NCBI GenBank assembly: GCA_041746475.1
Contig: JBGTGX010000042.1
Location: forward strand, 19,263 to 83,262
Source: Aridibacter sp041746475
Lineage (GTDB): Bacteria > Acidobacteriota > Blastocatellia > Pyrinomonadales > Pyrinomonadaceae
Direction: 5' to 3'
DNA: 64,000 nucleotides
Shown here: one piece after another, positions 7,372-14,887 of the stretch
How positions within the stretch are numbered: the stretch's first letter is position 1
Layout of the letters: the number at the start of each line of letters is the position of its first letter
Notes under the pieces: model-generated
Database searches by the model: none
The model's input: the letters and a program-made list of their open reading frames with translations, nothing else
What the model was told of the DNA's origin: nothing
Translations under genes and position numbers: made by a program

Positions 7372-8718
7372 ATGCTGCCGAAAGTCAATCGGATCCTTTT
7401 CTCCTTTTTTTTCTTAGTAACAATTTCAACAACAATTTTTGCACAAGCTCCAACATCGGTGGATGTTATGCGCGAGCGGATCTCCAAAGCAAAAGCGCAT
7501 TTGGTAGTTAAGAATTATAGCGCCGCGATCTATGAGCTTGAGAACATTAAGCGTGAAACAAGTGATCGTGCGATTCAGACGGCGCTTAATGTGCTTTTGA
7601 TGCACGCGTACCTTGAGCAAGGTGATTATAAACGCACTCAAGCCTTTTTGAATGAACGGTTCAAGGACAAATCGCCTAACGCGGCCGCGGATTATATTGC
7701 TGTTGCGGCACAGGTTGTAAGCGGAGCGAAAACCCAGCTAAGGCGTTATGAAGTCGTTGGTTTAAATGTTTCGAATGAGAAATTGCCCTCTTATGCCGTT
7801 GAAGATCTTGATCAGATGCGAACGACGCTTGAATTGATCATTGATCAATCGAAGGTTCTGGGAAAAGATAAAAAGTTTGCGGCAAACACGCTCGCGCTGT
7901 TGGAAGAAGCGAGCGCCTCCAGAGCAAAAATTTCGCGAGACGGTTTTGACGCAAAACGCTGGGAAAATGAGATCACATATGCCCGGCAGCAAATAGCGAG
8001 TTCCGGAAGCCGTGTTATCAATGCGGTAGATGATTCTCCGATAAATTCACCGGACATCGAAATTGTTGCGGCTAATGAGAAATACATTGACGCGGTTGCG
8101 CTAAAAGAAAGAGCCGGGAAAACAAATCCGCCTGTTGCTGACGAAGTGCCTTTGAAGCCATCTCCGGTCGAAGAAAAAAAGATCGAAACGCCAAAAGAGG
8201 CTTTACCTGAAAATTCGGTTGCGAAAGCAGAAACACCCAAAGTGCAGCCTTTGACCGGTAGCCCTCTACCGTCAGATCGGCGCATTCGAATTATCGGTTC
8301 TGCCGAAAAAACGAAGCCGAAGCCGTCAGAAACAGAACTAGCAAAAGAGGAATCAATAGAACAGTCGACTGCTGCAAGTAAAAAGGGTGCGGCGGATTCC
8401 TCTACACCGGATAGTGTCAGCGAGGAAAATGGTGATGATTCACCGCTGACGGTCGGTTCTTTAATTGGATATGCTACGAAACGTGTAAATCCTGTTTATC
8501 CCCGACAAGCAAAAACGATGCGAATGACGGGAGTTGTAAAGGTTGAAGTTACGGTTGATGAAGACGGAAAGGTTTCCAACGTCGATAACACTGATGGTCC
8601 CGCGCTTCTTCAAAGGGCGGCTCGCGAAGCAGCCATTAAATGGCAGTTTAGGCCGTTTACCCGGGCCGGTCAGCCGGTAAAAGCGACCGGATTTGTAAGT
8701 TTTAATTTCAACTTATAG
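7372..8718 (+). CDS. Secreted protein with C-terminal TonB domain
   Basis: The 448-residue protein begins with a signal-peptide-like segment (MLPKVNRILFSFFFLVTISTTIFAQA). Residues 30-130 are helical and repeat-like, resembling TPR units (YSAAIYELENIKRE, LMHAYLEQGDYKRTQAFL). A long charged Pro/Lys/Glu linker runs from about 240 to 350. A TonB C-terminal domain at 370-448 ends with the usual VKVEVTVDEDGKVSNV and AAREAAIKWQFRPF motifs. TonB-C binds TonB boxes of outer-membrane receptors, but the start looks cleavable rather than a membrane anchor, so it may be a periplasmic TonB-C protein and not the classical energy transducer. A strong terminator follows. Likely partners are the three TonB-dependent receptors in this window, which is an inference. 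Confidence 0.85.
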   Translation: MLPKVNRILFSFFFLVTISTTIFAQAPTSVDVMRERISKAKAHLVVKNYSAAIYELENIKRETSDRAIQTALNVLLMHAYLEQGDYKRTQAFLNERFKDKSPNAAADYIAVAAQVVSGAKTQLRRYEVVGLNVSNEKLPSYAVEDLDQMRTTLELIIDQSKVLGKDKKFAANTLALLEEASASRAKISRDGFDAKRWENEITYARQQIASSGSRVINAVDDSPINSPDIEIVAANEKYIDAVALKERAGKTNPPVADEVPLKPSPVEEKKIETPKEALPENSVAKAETPKVQPLTGSPLPSDRRIRIIGSAEKTKPKPSETELAKEESIEQSTAASKKGAADSSTPDSVSEENGDDSPLTVGSLIGYATKRVNPVYPRQAKTMRMTGVVKVEVTVDEDGKVSNVDNTDGPALLQRAAREAAIKWQFRPFTRAGQPVKATGFVSFNFNL

Positions 8719-8734
8719 TTTCAGGATAAAACCA

Positions 8735-8780
8735 AAAAAGAAGCGCTGTAACTCATCTCAGAGTTACAGCGCTTCTTTTT
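8735..8780. terminator. Bidirectional intrinsic terminator
   Basis: Arms 8735-8754 and 8761-8780 are perfectly complementary over 20 bases around the loop ATCTCA, with A-runs on the left and T-runs on the right. It sits between the convergent TonB-C and S55-peptidase genes and can terminate both. Confidence 0.95.
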
Positions 8781-8790
8781 GAAACTACGG

Positions 8791-10665
8791 CTATCTTATG
8801 ACTTCGACGACAATCGTTTGGCGCCCGGAGATAATAAATTCTGCCGGCGGAACCGTCTGGTCGGACACCAAAGATTGAAGAGTAGGCTGAAATCCGCCAA
8901 CCACCCGGGAATTGTTGATCGTCGCGAGCACTGAAGGGGGCAAGTTTGGCAATTCGCTTGCTCCGATCACGGCACCATTTGTCACTCTATGCATCTGAAC
9001 ATAGAGTCGGTCATTTTTCTTCAGACTGTTCAATATGTCAACCAATTCTGCAATGTTTTTCGGGACAAACTTCGACGTTGCCGAGAGGGATTGAATTGCC
9101 GATCCATCGCCTACGGAAATCATTAATTTGCCGGGCGGCGTGTCCGCCGGAACTTTTATCGCGATTTGCTGCATAAAAACTTTACTCGAATCGGATCGCA
9201 CAAAAGCCTGAATTTCGAACTCTTCACCGGCTCTTACTTCATTCTTGCTCAATCCTATCCTTTCTAAGACGGCTGTTTTCACGTCGTCCTGAGTTTTTAA
9301 CGTCAGTTCGAGCCCGGTGATATCAAGACCTTCCATGCGACTTTGAAGCAGAACGGAAACCGGAATCGAAACCGCCGACGAGGCTAAAATAGATGCTTGC
9401 GGTCCCGCAAAACGACGACCTATTTTTACCGGATCGCTGCCTTTAATTTTTATTTCGCCTGTGATATCAACGGTCGAGTTTCCAATCGAACGTTCGTTTG
9501 CCGTGATGGAATTGTAAATCGCGATATTTAGAAGAAGCGGCGTCAAAAAATCGTCATTTGCGATCTCGAAGTTGAGGGTTTTATTTTGGTTGCGGCTGGT
9601 CGTTAAATTAAGCTTAACCGGAATCATTTTGGCAACTTCACCGAGTTTACCAAAAACGCCGGTAGCACGATCCTGTGTCATAGTTCCGACCATTGCGTCC
9701 GGCACGGTCAATTTAAAAGAATTATTAATACTTGGAACAACCGTAATGACGTGTGACTCCGACATCGGTAGATTCGAGGTCCCCAAGCTCAACCACGGAT
9801 GCCCGAATGCGTAAATCTTTTCTTTATCGCGAAGGGTAACAGTACCTGCGGCGCTGAGCGAGTAATCGCCGCGCGTGAGCTGCATTACGACTGAGTCGCC
9901 GCCTAAAAGGGTTGTTTCATCGGCTTTCTTAAGCGGAGTAATTTTCGAGCCGCCGCCAACTGCAGCGACCGGCAAAAGTCCCACGTTCATTAGCTGAGGT
10001 GCAAATTTATTTAAGGTGGCTTGAGAAAATCCGCTAAAGGTTAGCGGCGTTGCTATCGGCTGAAAGCTTTGCCCGACCAGCACTTGAAGCGGGGAGCTCA
10101 GGTCCAAGCCGCTTATGATAGAACTTGAAACAGTCGCCTGAACGGGAAACGTCGGGTCTGTGCTTGTGGATGCAAGTTCAGCAAACGAGAAACTACGCGG
10201 TTCCCGCTTTTCGGATGATTTGATCTCACTTTCTTCGAAGATCTCAACCATCTGCGAAATCGGGGTAATTCCGCAAATTGCTTCTTTGGAAAATGGAAAG
10301 GCATAAGCTATCGCCCCGAGAAGTTTCCCATTAATATATACGGGCGACCCGCTCATTCCAGCAAAAACCTGGGTTCTATCGGCGCCGCCTCCGGAAATGC
10401 GACCTACAATCATATCCTGTTGGGGACCAATTGCATCCGGAAGAAGACCGAGAATCTCGACATTAAAATTTTCCGGAGTATTTCCACTAAAGACAGTTCG
10501 GGCGGTTCCGATCATCCCTTCTTTTAACTCAGATAAAGGAAAGAATTGAAACGATTGGTTTTTTTGAGAGGCTTTTTCCTTCCCGTAATTGACTTTTGTT
10601 TGTCCCGATACGCTGATGAGAAAACTACAAACTACAAGTAGGCATACAGTATATTTTACTTTCAT
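8791..10665 (-). CDS. SpoIVB-type peptidase S55 domain protein
   Basis: 624 residues with a signal peptide (about 1-22). The N-terminal part (about 40-180) matches the S55 serine peptidase domain of SpoIVB: KEGMIGTARTVFSG, then the nucleophile motif GMSGSPVYINGKLLGAIAYAF with the putative catalytic Ser105 or Ser107, then a GITPIS segment. The segment KIYAFGHPWLSLG (about 283-295) is another conserved part of this family. The rest looks beta-rich with repeated Ig-like segments. In Bacillus SpoIVB acts in sporulation signalling. Here there are no sporulation genes, so the role is unknown, plausibly periplasmic proteolysis or quality control. It is convergent with the TonB-C gene and divergent from the hydrolase-fold gene. 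Confidence 0.85.
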   Translation of the reverse strand: MKVKYTVCLLVVCSFLISVSGQTKVNYGKEKASQKNQSFQFFPLSELKEGMIGTARTVFSGNTPENFNVEILGLLPDAIGPQQDMIVGRISGGGADRTQVFAGMSGSPVYINGKLLGAIAYAFPFSKEAICGITPISQMVEIFEESEIKSSEKREPRSFSFAELASTSTDPTFPVQATVSSSIISGLDLSSPLQVLVGQSFQPIATPLTFSGFSQATLNKFAPQLMNVGLLPVAAVGGGSKITPLKKADETTLLGGDSVVMQLTRGDYSLSAAGTVTLRDKEKIYAFGHPWLSLGTSNLPMSESHVITVVPSINNSFKLTVPDAMVGTMTQDRATGVFGKLGEVAKMIPVKLNLTTSRNQNKTLNFEIANDDFLTPLLLNIAIYNSITANERSIGNSTVDITGEIKIKGSDPVKIGRRFAGPQASILASSAVSIPVSVLLQSRMEGLDITGLELTLKTQDDVKTAVLERIGLSKNEVRAGEEFEIQAFVRSDSSKVFMQQIAIKVPADTPPGKLMISVGDGSAIQSLSATSKFVPKNIAELVDILNSLKKNDRLYVQMHRVTNGAVIGASELPNLPPSVLATINNSRVVGGFQPTLQSLVSDQTVPPAEFIISGRQTIVVEVIR

Positions 10666-10718
10666 TATATTGGTGAAACTCTTCCTTTTTAGGCTTTGAG
10701 TATGGTAACATTTTTATT

Positions 10719-10748
10719 GACTTCACCGGAAGTCTTTTGTCTTAAGAC
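10719..10748. promoter_or_regulatory. Paired palindromes in divergent promoter region
   Basis: GACTTC-ACCG-GAAGTC (10719-10734) is followed five bases later by the perfect 10-base palindrome GTCTTAAGAC (10739-10748). They lie between the divergent S55-peptidase and hydrolase-fold genes, where an operator would be expected. No regulator is identified. Confidence 0.4.
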
Positions 10749-10802
10749 TCCGAACACCCACGACACGTTGTATTCCCGGTTTTTCTTTAAAGGAAATTTC
10801 AA

Positions 10803-11774
10803 TTGACGATGCTAAAGCTCAAGCGCCTTGTAAAAAGTTTTTACCAGCTATTGCTTCCAGTGCTGGTGCTGCTCGGGCTCGCATCAATCGGCTCAGCTAT
10901 TTGGCTAGTCAATACAGTCGCAACTCCACAGCGTTCACAAAGTTTGGTAACTCCCGAGGAGTTCGCGCAGTTGAGTTCACGAGGTGCGCAGATCACGGAC
11001 GAAACATGGCAAAACCAAGATGGTACAACCGGTCGCGGCTGGCTCTTAAAGGGTGTTGCCGGTGCACCGGCCGTAATACTTCTTCATCGGTATGGAACTG
11101 ACCGCTCTCATATCCTGAACTTTGGCGTCAAACTCAGCGAAACGACCAATTTTACGGTGTTAATGCCGGATTTACGCGGGCATGGTCTTGCGCCGAATGT
11201 CGAACATACAACCTTTGCCGGATGCGAAGTGGGTGACATTCAAAGTGCTATAAAATTCTTGCGCAGTGCTCAGGTTGGCAGCGGAAAGACCCTAGTCGGA
11301 AAAGATATAGGGATTTACGGTATTGAGCTTGGAGCGTTAGTTGGTTTAGGTGTTGCGGTTAAAGATGAAAGTGTTAAAGTCATCGCTTTGGAGTCCGTAC
11401 CCGCGTCGTCAAATAGCCTTTTAGGATCGGTCGTCTATGTTCGAAATCCGTTTGGCAGCTTTGTCACGGCACCTCTTGCGGAATTGGGAACTTACGCCTA
11501 CTATGCAACCAGCTGTTTTGAACGCACCCTTTCCTGTGATCTGGCAAAGCAAATTACGGGCAGAAAAGTTCTTTTGCTTGCCGGTCCGCAAGCACCGGCC
11601 TTTCAGACTTCAACATCAAATTTGAGCACTTGTTTTTCAGAACAAAACAAGGTGCAAGCATTTACGGACCTCACACCATCTGGATTTGATCTGACAAACG
11701 CAACTCTTGAACAGGCAGATTTTTATGATCAGCGGGTTATATATTTCTTTAAGGAAAATTTAGCTCAAGAGTAA
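10803..11774 (+). CDS. Membrane-anchored alpha/beta-hydrolase-fold protein lacking the nucleophile Ser
   Basis: 323 residues with one N-terminal membrane segment (about 14-37), so probably anchored facing the periplasm. The fold resembles dienelactone-hydrolase/lipase-like alpha/beta hydrolases: AVILLHRYGTDRSH (oxyanion-hole strand) near 90, VLMPDLRGHGLAPN near 119-132, then the elbow. The elbow reads GIELG (173-177), placing Glu175 where GxSxG has Ser. No obvious catalytic His is seen near the C-terminus. It is therefore likely non-catalytic or uses other chemistry. The TTG start at 10803 has AAGGAAA about 7 bases upstream; ATG 10809 is an alternative. It diverges from the S55 peptidase gene. 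Confidence 0.75.
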   Translation: MTMLKLKRLVKSFYQLLLPVLVLLGLASIGSAIWLVNTVATPQRSQSLVTPEEFAQLSSRGAQITDETWQNQDGTTGRGWLLKGVAGAPAVILLHRYGTDRSHILNFGVKLSETTNFTVLMPDLRGHGLAPNVEHTTFAGCEVGDIQSAIKFLRSAQVGSGKTLVGKDIGIYGIELGALVGLGVAVKDESVKVIALESVPASSNSLLGSVVYVRNPFGSFVTAPLAELGTYAYYATSCFERTLSCDLAKQITGRKVLLLAGPQAPAFQTSTSNLSTCFSEQNKVQAFTDLTPSGFDLTNATLEQADFYDQRVIYFFKENLAQE

Positions 11775-11796
11775 AGAATACGGACAGTGTTTTTAT

Positions 11797-12498
11797 TCAA
11801 ATCCCGTCTAGATCAAGATCCTTTTTTGAATGACCGTTTGTGCGGGAAATCTTGTTGATTTTCGTAGTTTCTTCCAACTTTACCAAGGATTCTTGTAAAA
11901 TTTTCTTAACCCGGCCAAGTCGTTTTGACGTCGAACGCGTTTTAAGAATTTCATATTTTACGTCATTTTCGAGATTAAATGCCGCGCTAATAAGGAAAGA
12001 AAGTTGTTCGGGAGGAGCCTGAGGAATTTCGGGAAACTGACCGATTTCTCCGCTCGCGCTGTGCGCGGCTTTTGCAATTCTTCGAAATAGTTCAAAAACA
12101 TCGTTGGCAGCACTTGTTGTATCGCTGACGTCATCGTCTTCAAAAAATTCAACATCGGCAATTGGATATGGTTTAGGCGAGTCTATGTAACCCATTATTC
12201 TGTACCTAATTACGCCGATCGTAAGAATGTTTGAGCGGCCATCGTCAAGTGTCTGAGAATCATTAACTTCAGCAACGCAGCCTATTGAATCAATCGCTGG
12301 CCGATCTTTTTCGATATTCGTAGACTCAAAACGCGAGATTCCAAACAAATTCTTCGCCATTTGAATATCCGTCAGCAGCTCCCTATAACGAGGCTCAAAA
12401 ATGTGAAGAGGCAGAAATTCAAACGGCAGCAGGACCAAAGGCAACGGAAAGATCGGCAACTCCTTTATTCCTAAAACTTTATTAAATTCTTCTGACAT
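11797..12498 (-). CDS. Lon N-terminal (substrate-binding) domain protein
   Basis: Stand-alone LON_substr_bdg (PF02190-type) protein of about 233 residues. The signature KELPIFPLPLVLLPFEFLPLHIFEPRYR lies at about residues 10-37 (shown here for its P-L-P-F-LPLHIFEPRYR core), with GRSNILTIGVIRYRI in the middle and a helical second half. It lacks the AAA+ ATPase and protease domains of Lon. Such proteins are widespread but of unclear function. I take ATG at 12496-12498 (MSEEFNKV) as the start: it lies 1 base past the stop of the SbcD-like gene, whereas the longer frame (to 12564) would overlap that gene. The tight spacing implies co-transcription with the nuclease gene. Confidence 0.85.
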   Translation of the reverse strand: MSEEFNKVLGIKELPIFPLPLVLLPFEFLPLHIFEPRYRELLTDIQMAKNLFGISRFESTNIEKDRPAIDSIGCVAEVNDSQTLDDGRSNILTIGVIRYRIMGYIDSPKPYPIADVEFFEDDDVSDTTSAANDVFELFRRIAKAAHSASGEIGQFPEIPQAPPEQLSFLISAAFNLENDVKYEILKTRSTSKRLGRVKKILQESLVKLEETTKINKISRTNGHSKKDLDLDGI

Positions 12499-12499
12499 T

Positions 12500-13807
12500 T
12501 TAGTTGGAGATTTCCGAGAGCAACGATTCATGATTCGAATCGATTTCGGATTCTGTAAGATCATTTTCCAATATAGTTAGCGCGATAAAATCAGAAATTT
12601 TTTCCGGGGATTCACCGCTCATAACCATTCGCTTCGTTCCTATAACTGCCTCCGACACTTCTTTGATTCGTTTCTTGTAACGATTATCCTGCGCGACAAA
12701 TCGTTCTACTACACTTCTTTCGATCGTTTCCCGGCTCTGGTCATTTGTGTCCAAATTATCGCCGTATTCGATCGGCACCGAATGATTCCTAATTCTAATA
12801 TGCAGCGCGTCCGTTATTTCCTGGGCGTTTCTTCGAATTTTGTCTAATTCCAAACCCGAATTGGGAAATCCGAGATGACCTCGTAGAGTTATTTCGAGGA
12901 TTGGTTTCTTTTCACCTTCAGGTATTTTTGCTTCCTTCGTTACCGTTTCTAAAACGTCCTTCGTCAGTTCTTTAGTTTCCGAATATCCATCAACGTCAAA
13001 ACTCAAACGTTGAAACGGGCGCTGCGTGTAATCCCGAACGTGGTTTGCTTTGACGTTATGATGTTCATCAACTTCCACAAGCCATGCTCCTCGGATTTCC
13101 TTAAATTCATCAATGCTCGTAATTTCAAGCGATCCCGGATTAAATGCCCAATTTTCGATCTCGTAGCATTTATGGGTATGCCCAAGCCCAACATAATTAG
13201 TCACAGATTTCAGTTTTTTCAGATTTTCGATTGTCAGCGCAGGAATCGGATGGGTCTGGTGTCCTTCTACATCGGTGTGAAGCATCAGAATATGAAAGGC
13301 ACCATCGCGCATATTTTCTTCGATCGCATCAGTGAGCGCTGGAATCGCCTTGTTTGCAGAAGCGCCAAACCAATCCGAACCGAAAATTCTTGCACCGCCT
13401 AAATCCAAAAAACCACCGCGCTTTTTGTCGTCATCCCAAGGTTCGTAAGCCATCTTGCCTTCGGTTATTTTGGGTTCGAGCAAATAAAGCAGGTTCCAAT
13501 TCGCAAGCGAACGGAGCCAACTGTAATCGCTGTCGTTATATTTTTGATCGTGGTTTCCTTCGATCGACACGACAGGGATTCCGGCGCCTTTTAACATAGT
13601 CAGTCCCGCAAAGGCGTAATTCATTGTCTCCGGCGGGACGCTTCTCTTATGAAAGAAATCGCCGCACATAATCACGAAATCAACTTTTTCGTCAATCGCG
13701 TACTTCTTCAAAACGTCGATCCACGCATCAAAAAAATCGCGCTGACTTTCTTTTAGGTGATAACGGGTACAGCCCAAATGGACGTCTGAAATATGCAAGA
13801 ATTTCAT
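12500..13807 (-). CDS. SbcD/Mre11-like DNA repair metallophosphoesterase
   Basis: 435-residue calcineurin-like phosphoesterase of the SbcD/Mre11 group. All metal motifs are present in order: HISDVHLG (6-13), CGDFFHKR (48-55), GNHDQ (near 91-95), MLHTDVEGHQTHP (near 172) and GLGHTHKC (near 208). The C-terminal half (from about 260) resembles the SbcD capping region. SbcD normally works with the SMC-like ATPase SbcC to open hairpins and trim double-strand breaks, but no sbcC is adjacent; the next gene downstream encodes a Lon-N protein. Binding partner and exact nuclease activity are inferred from family. Confidence 0.85.
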   Translation of the reverse strand: MKFLHISDVHLGCTRYHLKESQRDFFDAWIDVLKKYAIDEKVDFVIMCGDFFHKRSVPPETMNYAFAGLTMLKGAGIPVVSIEGNHDQKYNDSDYSWLRSLANWNLLYLLEPKITEGKMAYEPWDDDKKRGGFLDLGGARIFGSDWFGASANKAIPALTDAIEENMRDGAFHILMLHTDVEGHQTHPIPALTIENLKKLKSVTNYVGLGHTHKCYEIENWAFNPGSLEITSIDEFKEIRGAWLVEVDEHHNVKANHVRDYTQRPFQRLSFDVDGYSETKELTKDVLETVTKEAKIPEGEKKPILEITLRGHLGFPNSGLELDKIRRNAQEITDALHIRIRNHSVPIEYGDNLDTNDQSRETIERSVVERFVAQDNRYKKRIKEVSEAVIGTKRMVMSGESPEKISDFIALTILENDLTESEIDSNHESLLSEISN

Positions 13808-13925
13808 TTCAAATATCTTAGCATCTGGAGCCTGCTATTTGCCATCCGCTTCGTAAGAGGCTTAAGGTGATGACGGAATTGGTAGAAAAAGGAACAAGGA
13901 CGGTAAATTTACGTAAAGCACAATT

Positions 13926-14747
13926 ATGGAAAAGGTAATTTTAGTAACTGGTGCGTCCAGTGGGATCGGACGGGAAACCGTCAAACTCTTCCAGACGAAA
14001 AACTGGAAGGTTGCCGCGACTATGCGTGCACCGGAAAAGGAAGGTGATTTGCAGCGAATTGCGGCCGTCGAATGTATTCGTTTGGATGTTACAGAAATCG
14101 ATTCGATCAAATCGGCGATTGCGGAGACACTTAAAAAATTTGGCCGAATAGATGCCGTCGTAAACAATGCTGGATATGGTTTAGTTGGCGCTTTTGAAGC
14201 TGCTTCACCACAGCAAATTGAAAAGCAATTTCAAACGAACGTTTTTGGATTGATGAACGTTTGCCGCGAAATTTTGCCATATTTCCGGGAGCAAAAACGA
14301 GGAACGATTGTAAATGTCGCGTCGGTCGGAGGAAGGTTAACCTTTCCGCTATATAGCTTATATCACGGCACGAAATGGGCGGTGGAAGGCTTTAGCGAAT
14401 CGCTTCATTATGAGGTCCGCCCGTTTAATATCAAAGTTAAGATCATTGAGCCGGGTCCGATCAAGACCGATTTTTACGACCGATCGCAAGATATAACCCG
14501 GAAAGAAGGTTTAACGGCATATGATTCGTTCATCGAGCGGGCTTTGCCTAATTTGCAGAAATCGGGAGAGGACGCACCCGATGGCGGACTCGTTGCTGAG
14601 GTAATTTACAACGCAGTGACTGATGAAAGCTGGAAAATGCGGTATTCCGCAAATTCAAGAATGCTTTTGACACTTCGAAAATTCCTACCGGATCCGCTTT
14701 TCTTCTGGCTCATACGCCAATTCGTGCTGCGTTCGAAAGGTTTATGA
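13926..14747 (+). CDS. Short-chain dehydrogenase/reductase
   Basis: Classical SDR of 273 residues. The Rossmann motif TGASSGIGRETV (8-19), NNAGYG near 81, Ser in VNVASVGGRL near 137 and the catalytic YHGTK (Tyr-x3-Lys, near 150-154) are intact. The absence of an acidic residue at the usual NAD site and the basic TMRAPEK segment suggest NADPH preference, which is weak evidence. The substrate is unknown; the C-terminus is longer than minimal SDRs and resembles oxidoreductases acting on ketones or retinal-like compounds. It stands alone between the minus-strand sbcD-like gene and the TonB receptor. Confidence 0.88.
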   Translation: MEKVILVTGASSGIGRETVKLFQTKNWKVAATMRAPEKEGDLQRIAAVECIRLDVTEIDSIKSAIAETLKKFGRIDAVVNNAGYGLVGAFEAASPQQIEKQFQTNVFGLMNVCREILPYFREQKRGTIVNVASVGGRLTFPLYSLYHGTKWAVEGFSESLHYEVRPFNIKVKIIEPGPIKTDFYDRSQDITRKEGLTAYDSFIERALPNLQKSGEDAPDGGLVAEVIYNAVTDESWKMRYSANSRMLLTLRKFLPDPLFFWLIRQFVLRSKGL

Positions 14748-14887
14748 GCGCGATATTTTCCCCGCAGCCGATCATTACCGAGTATATAATTTGCTTTTGA
14801 TCGAAAGTGTGATAATTTTTTCAGGATAAAATCAAGCTGGAAGCCTTTGGAAAACGGGTTTCTACCTAATTAAGGACGTGAAAAATA

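Noticed and set aside
12499..12564. Longer N-terminal extension of the Lon-N protein
   Set aside because: It would overlap the SbcD-like gene by 65 bases; ATG 12498 gives the natural domain start directly after the SbcD-like stop.
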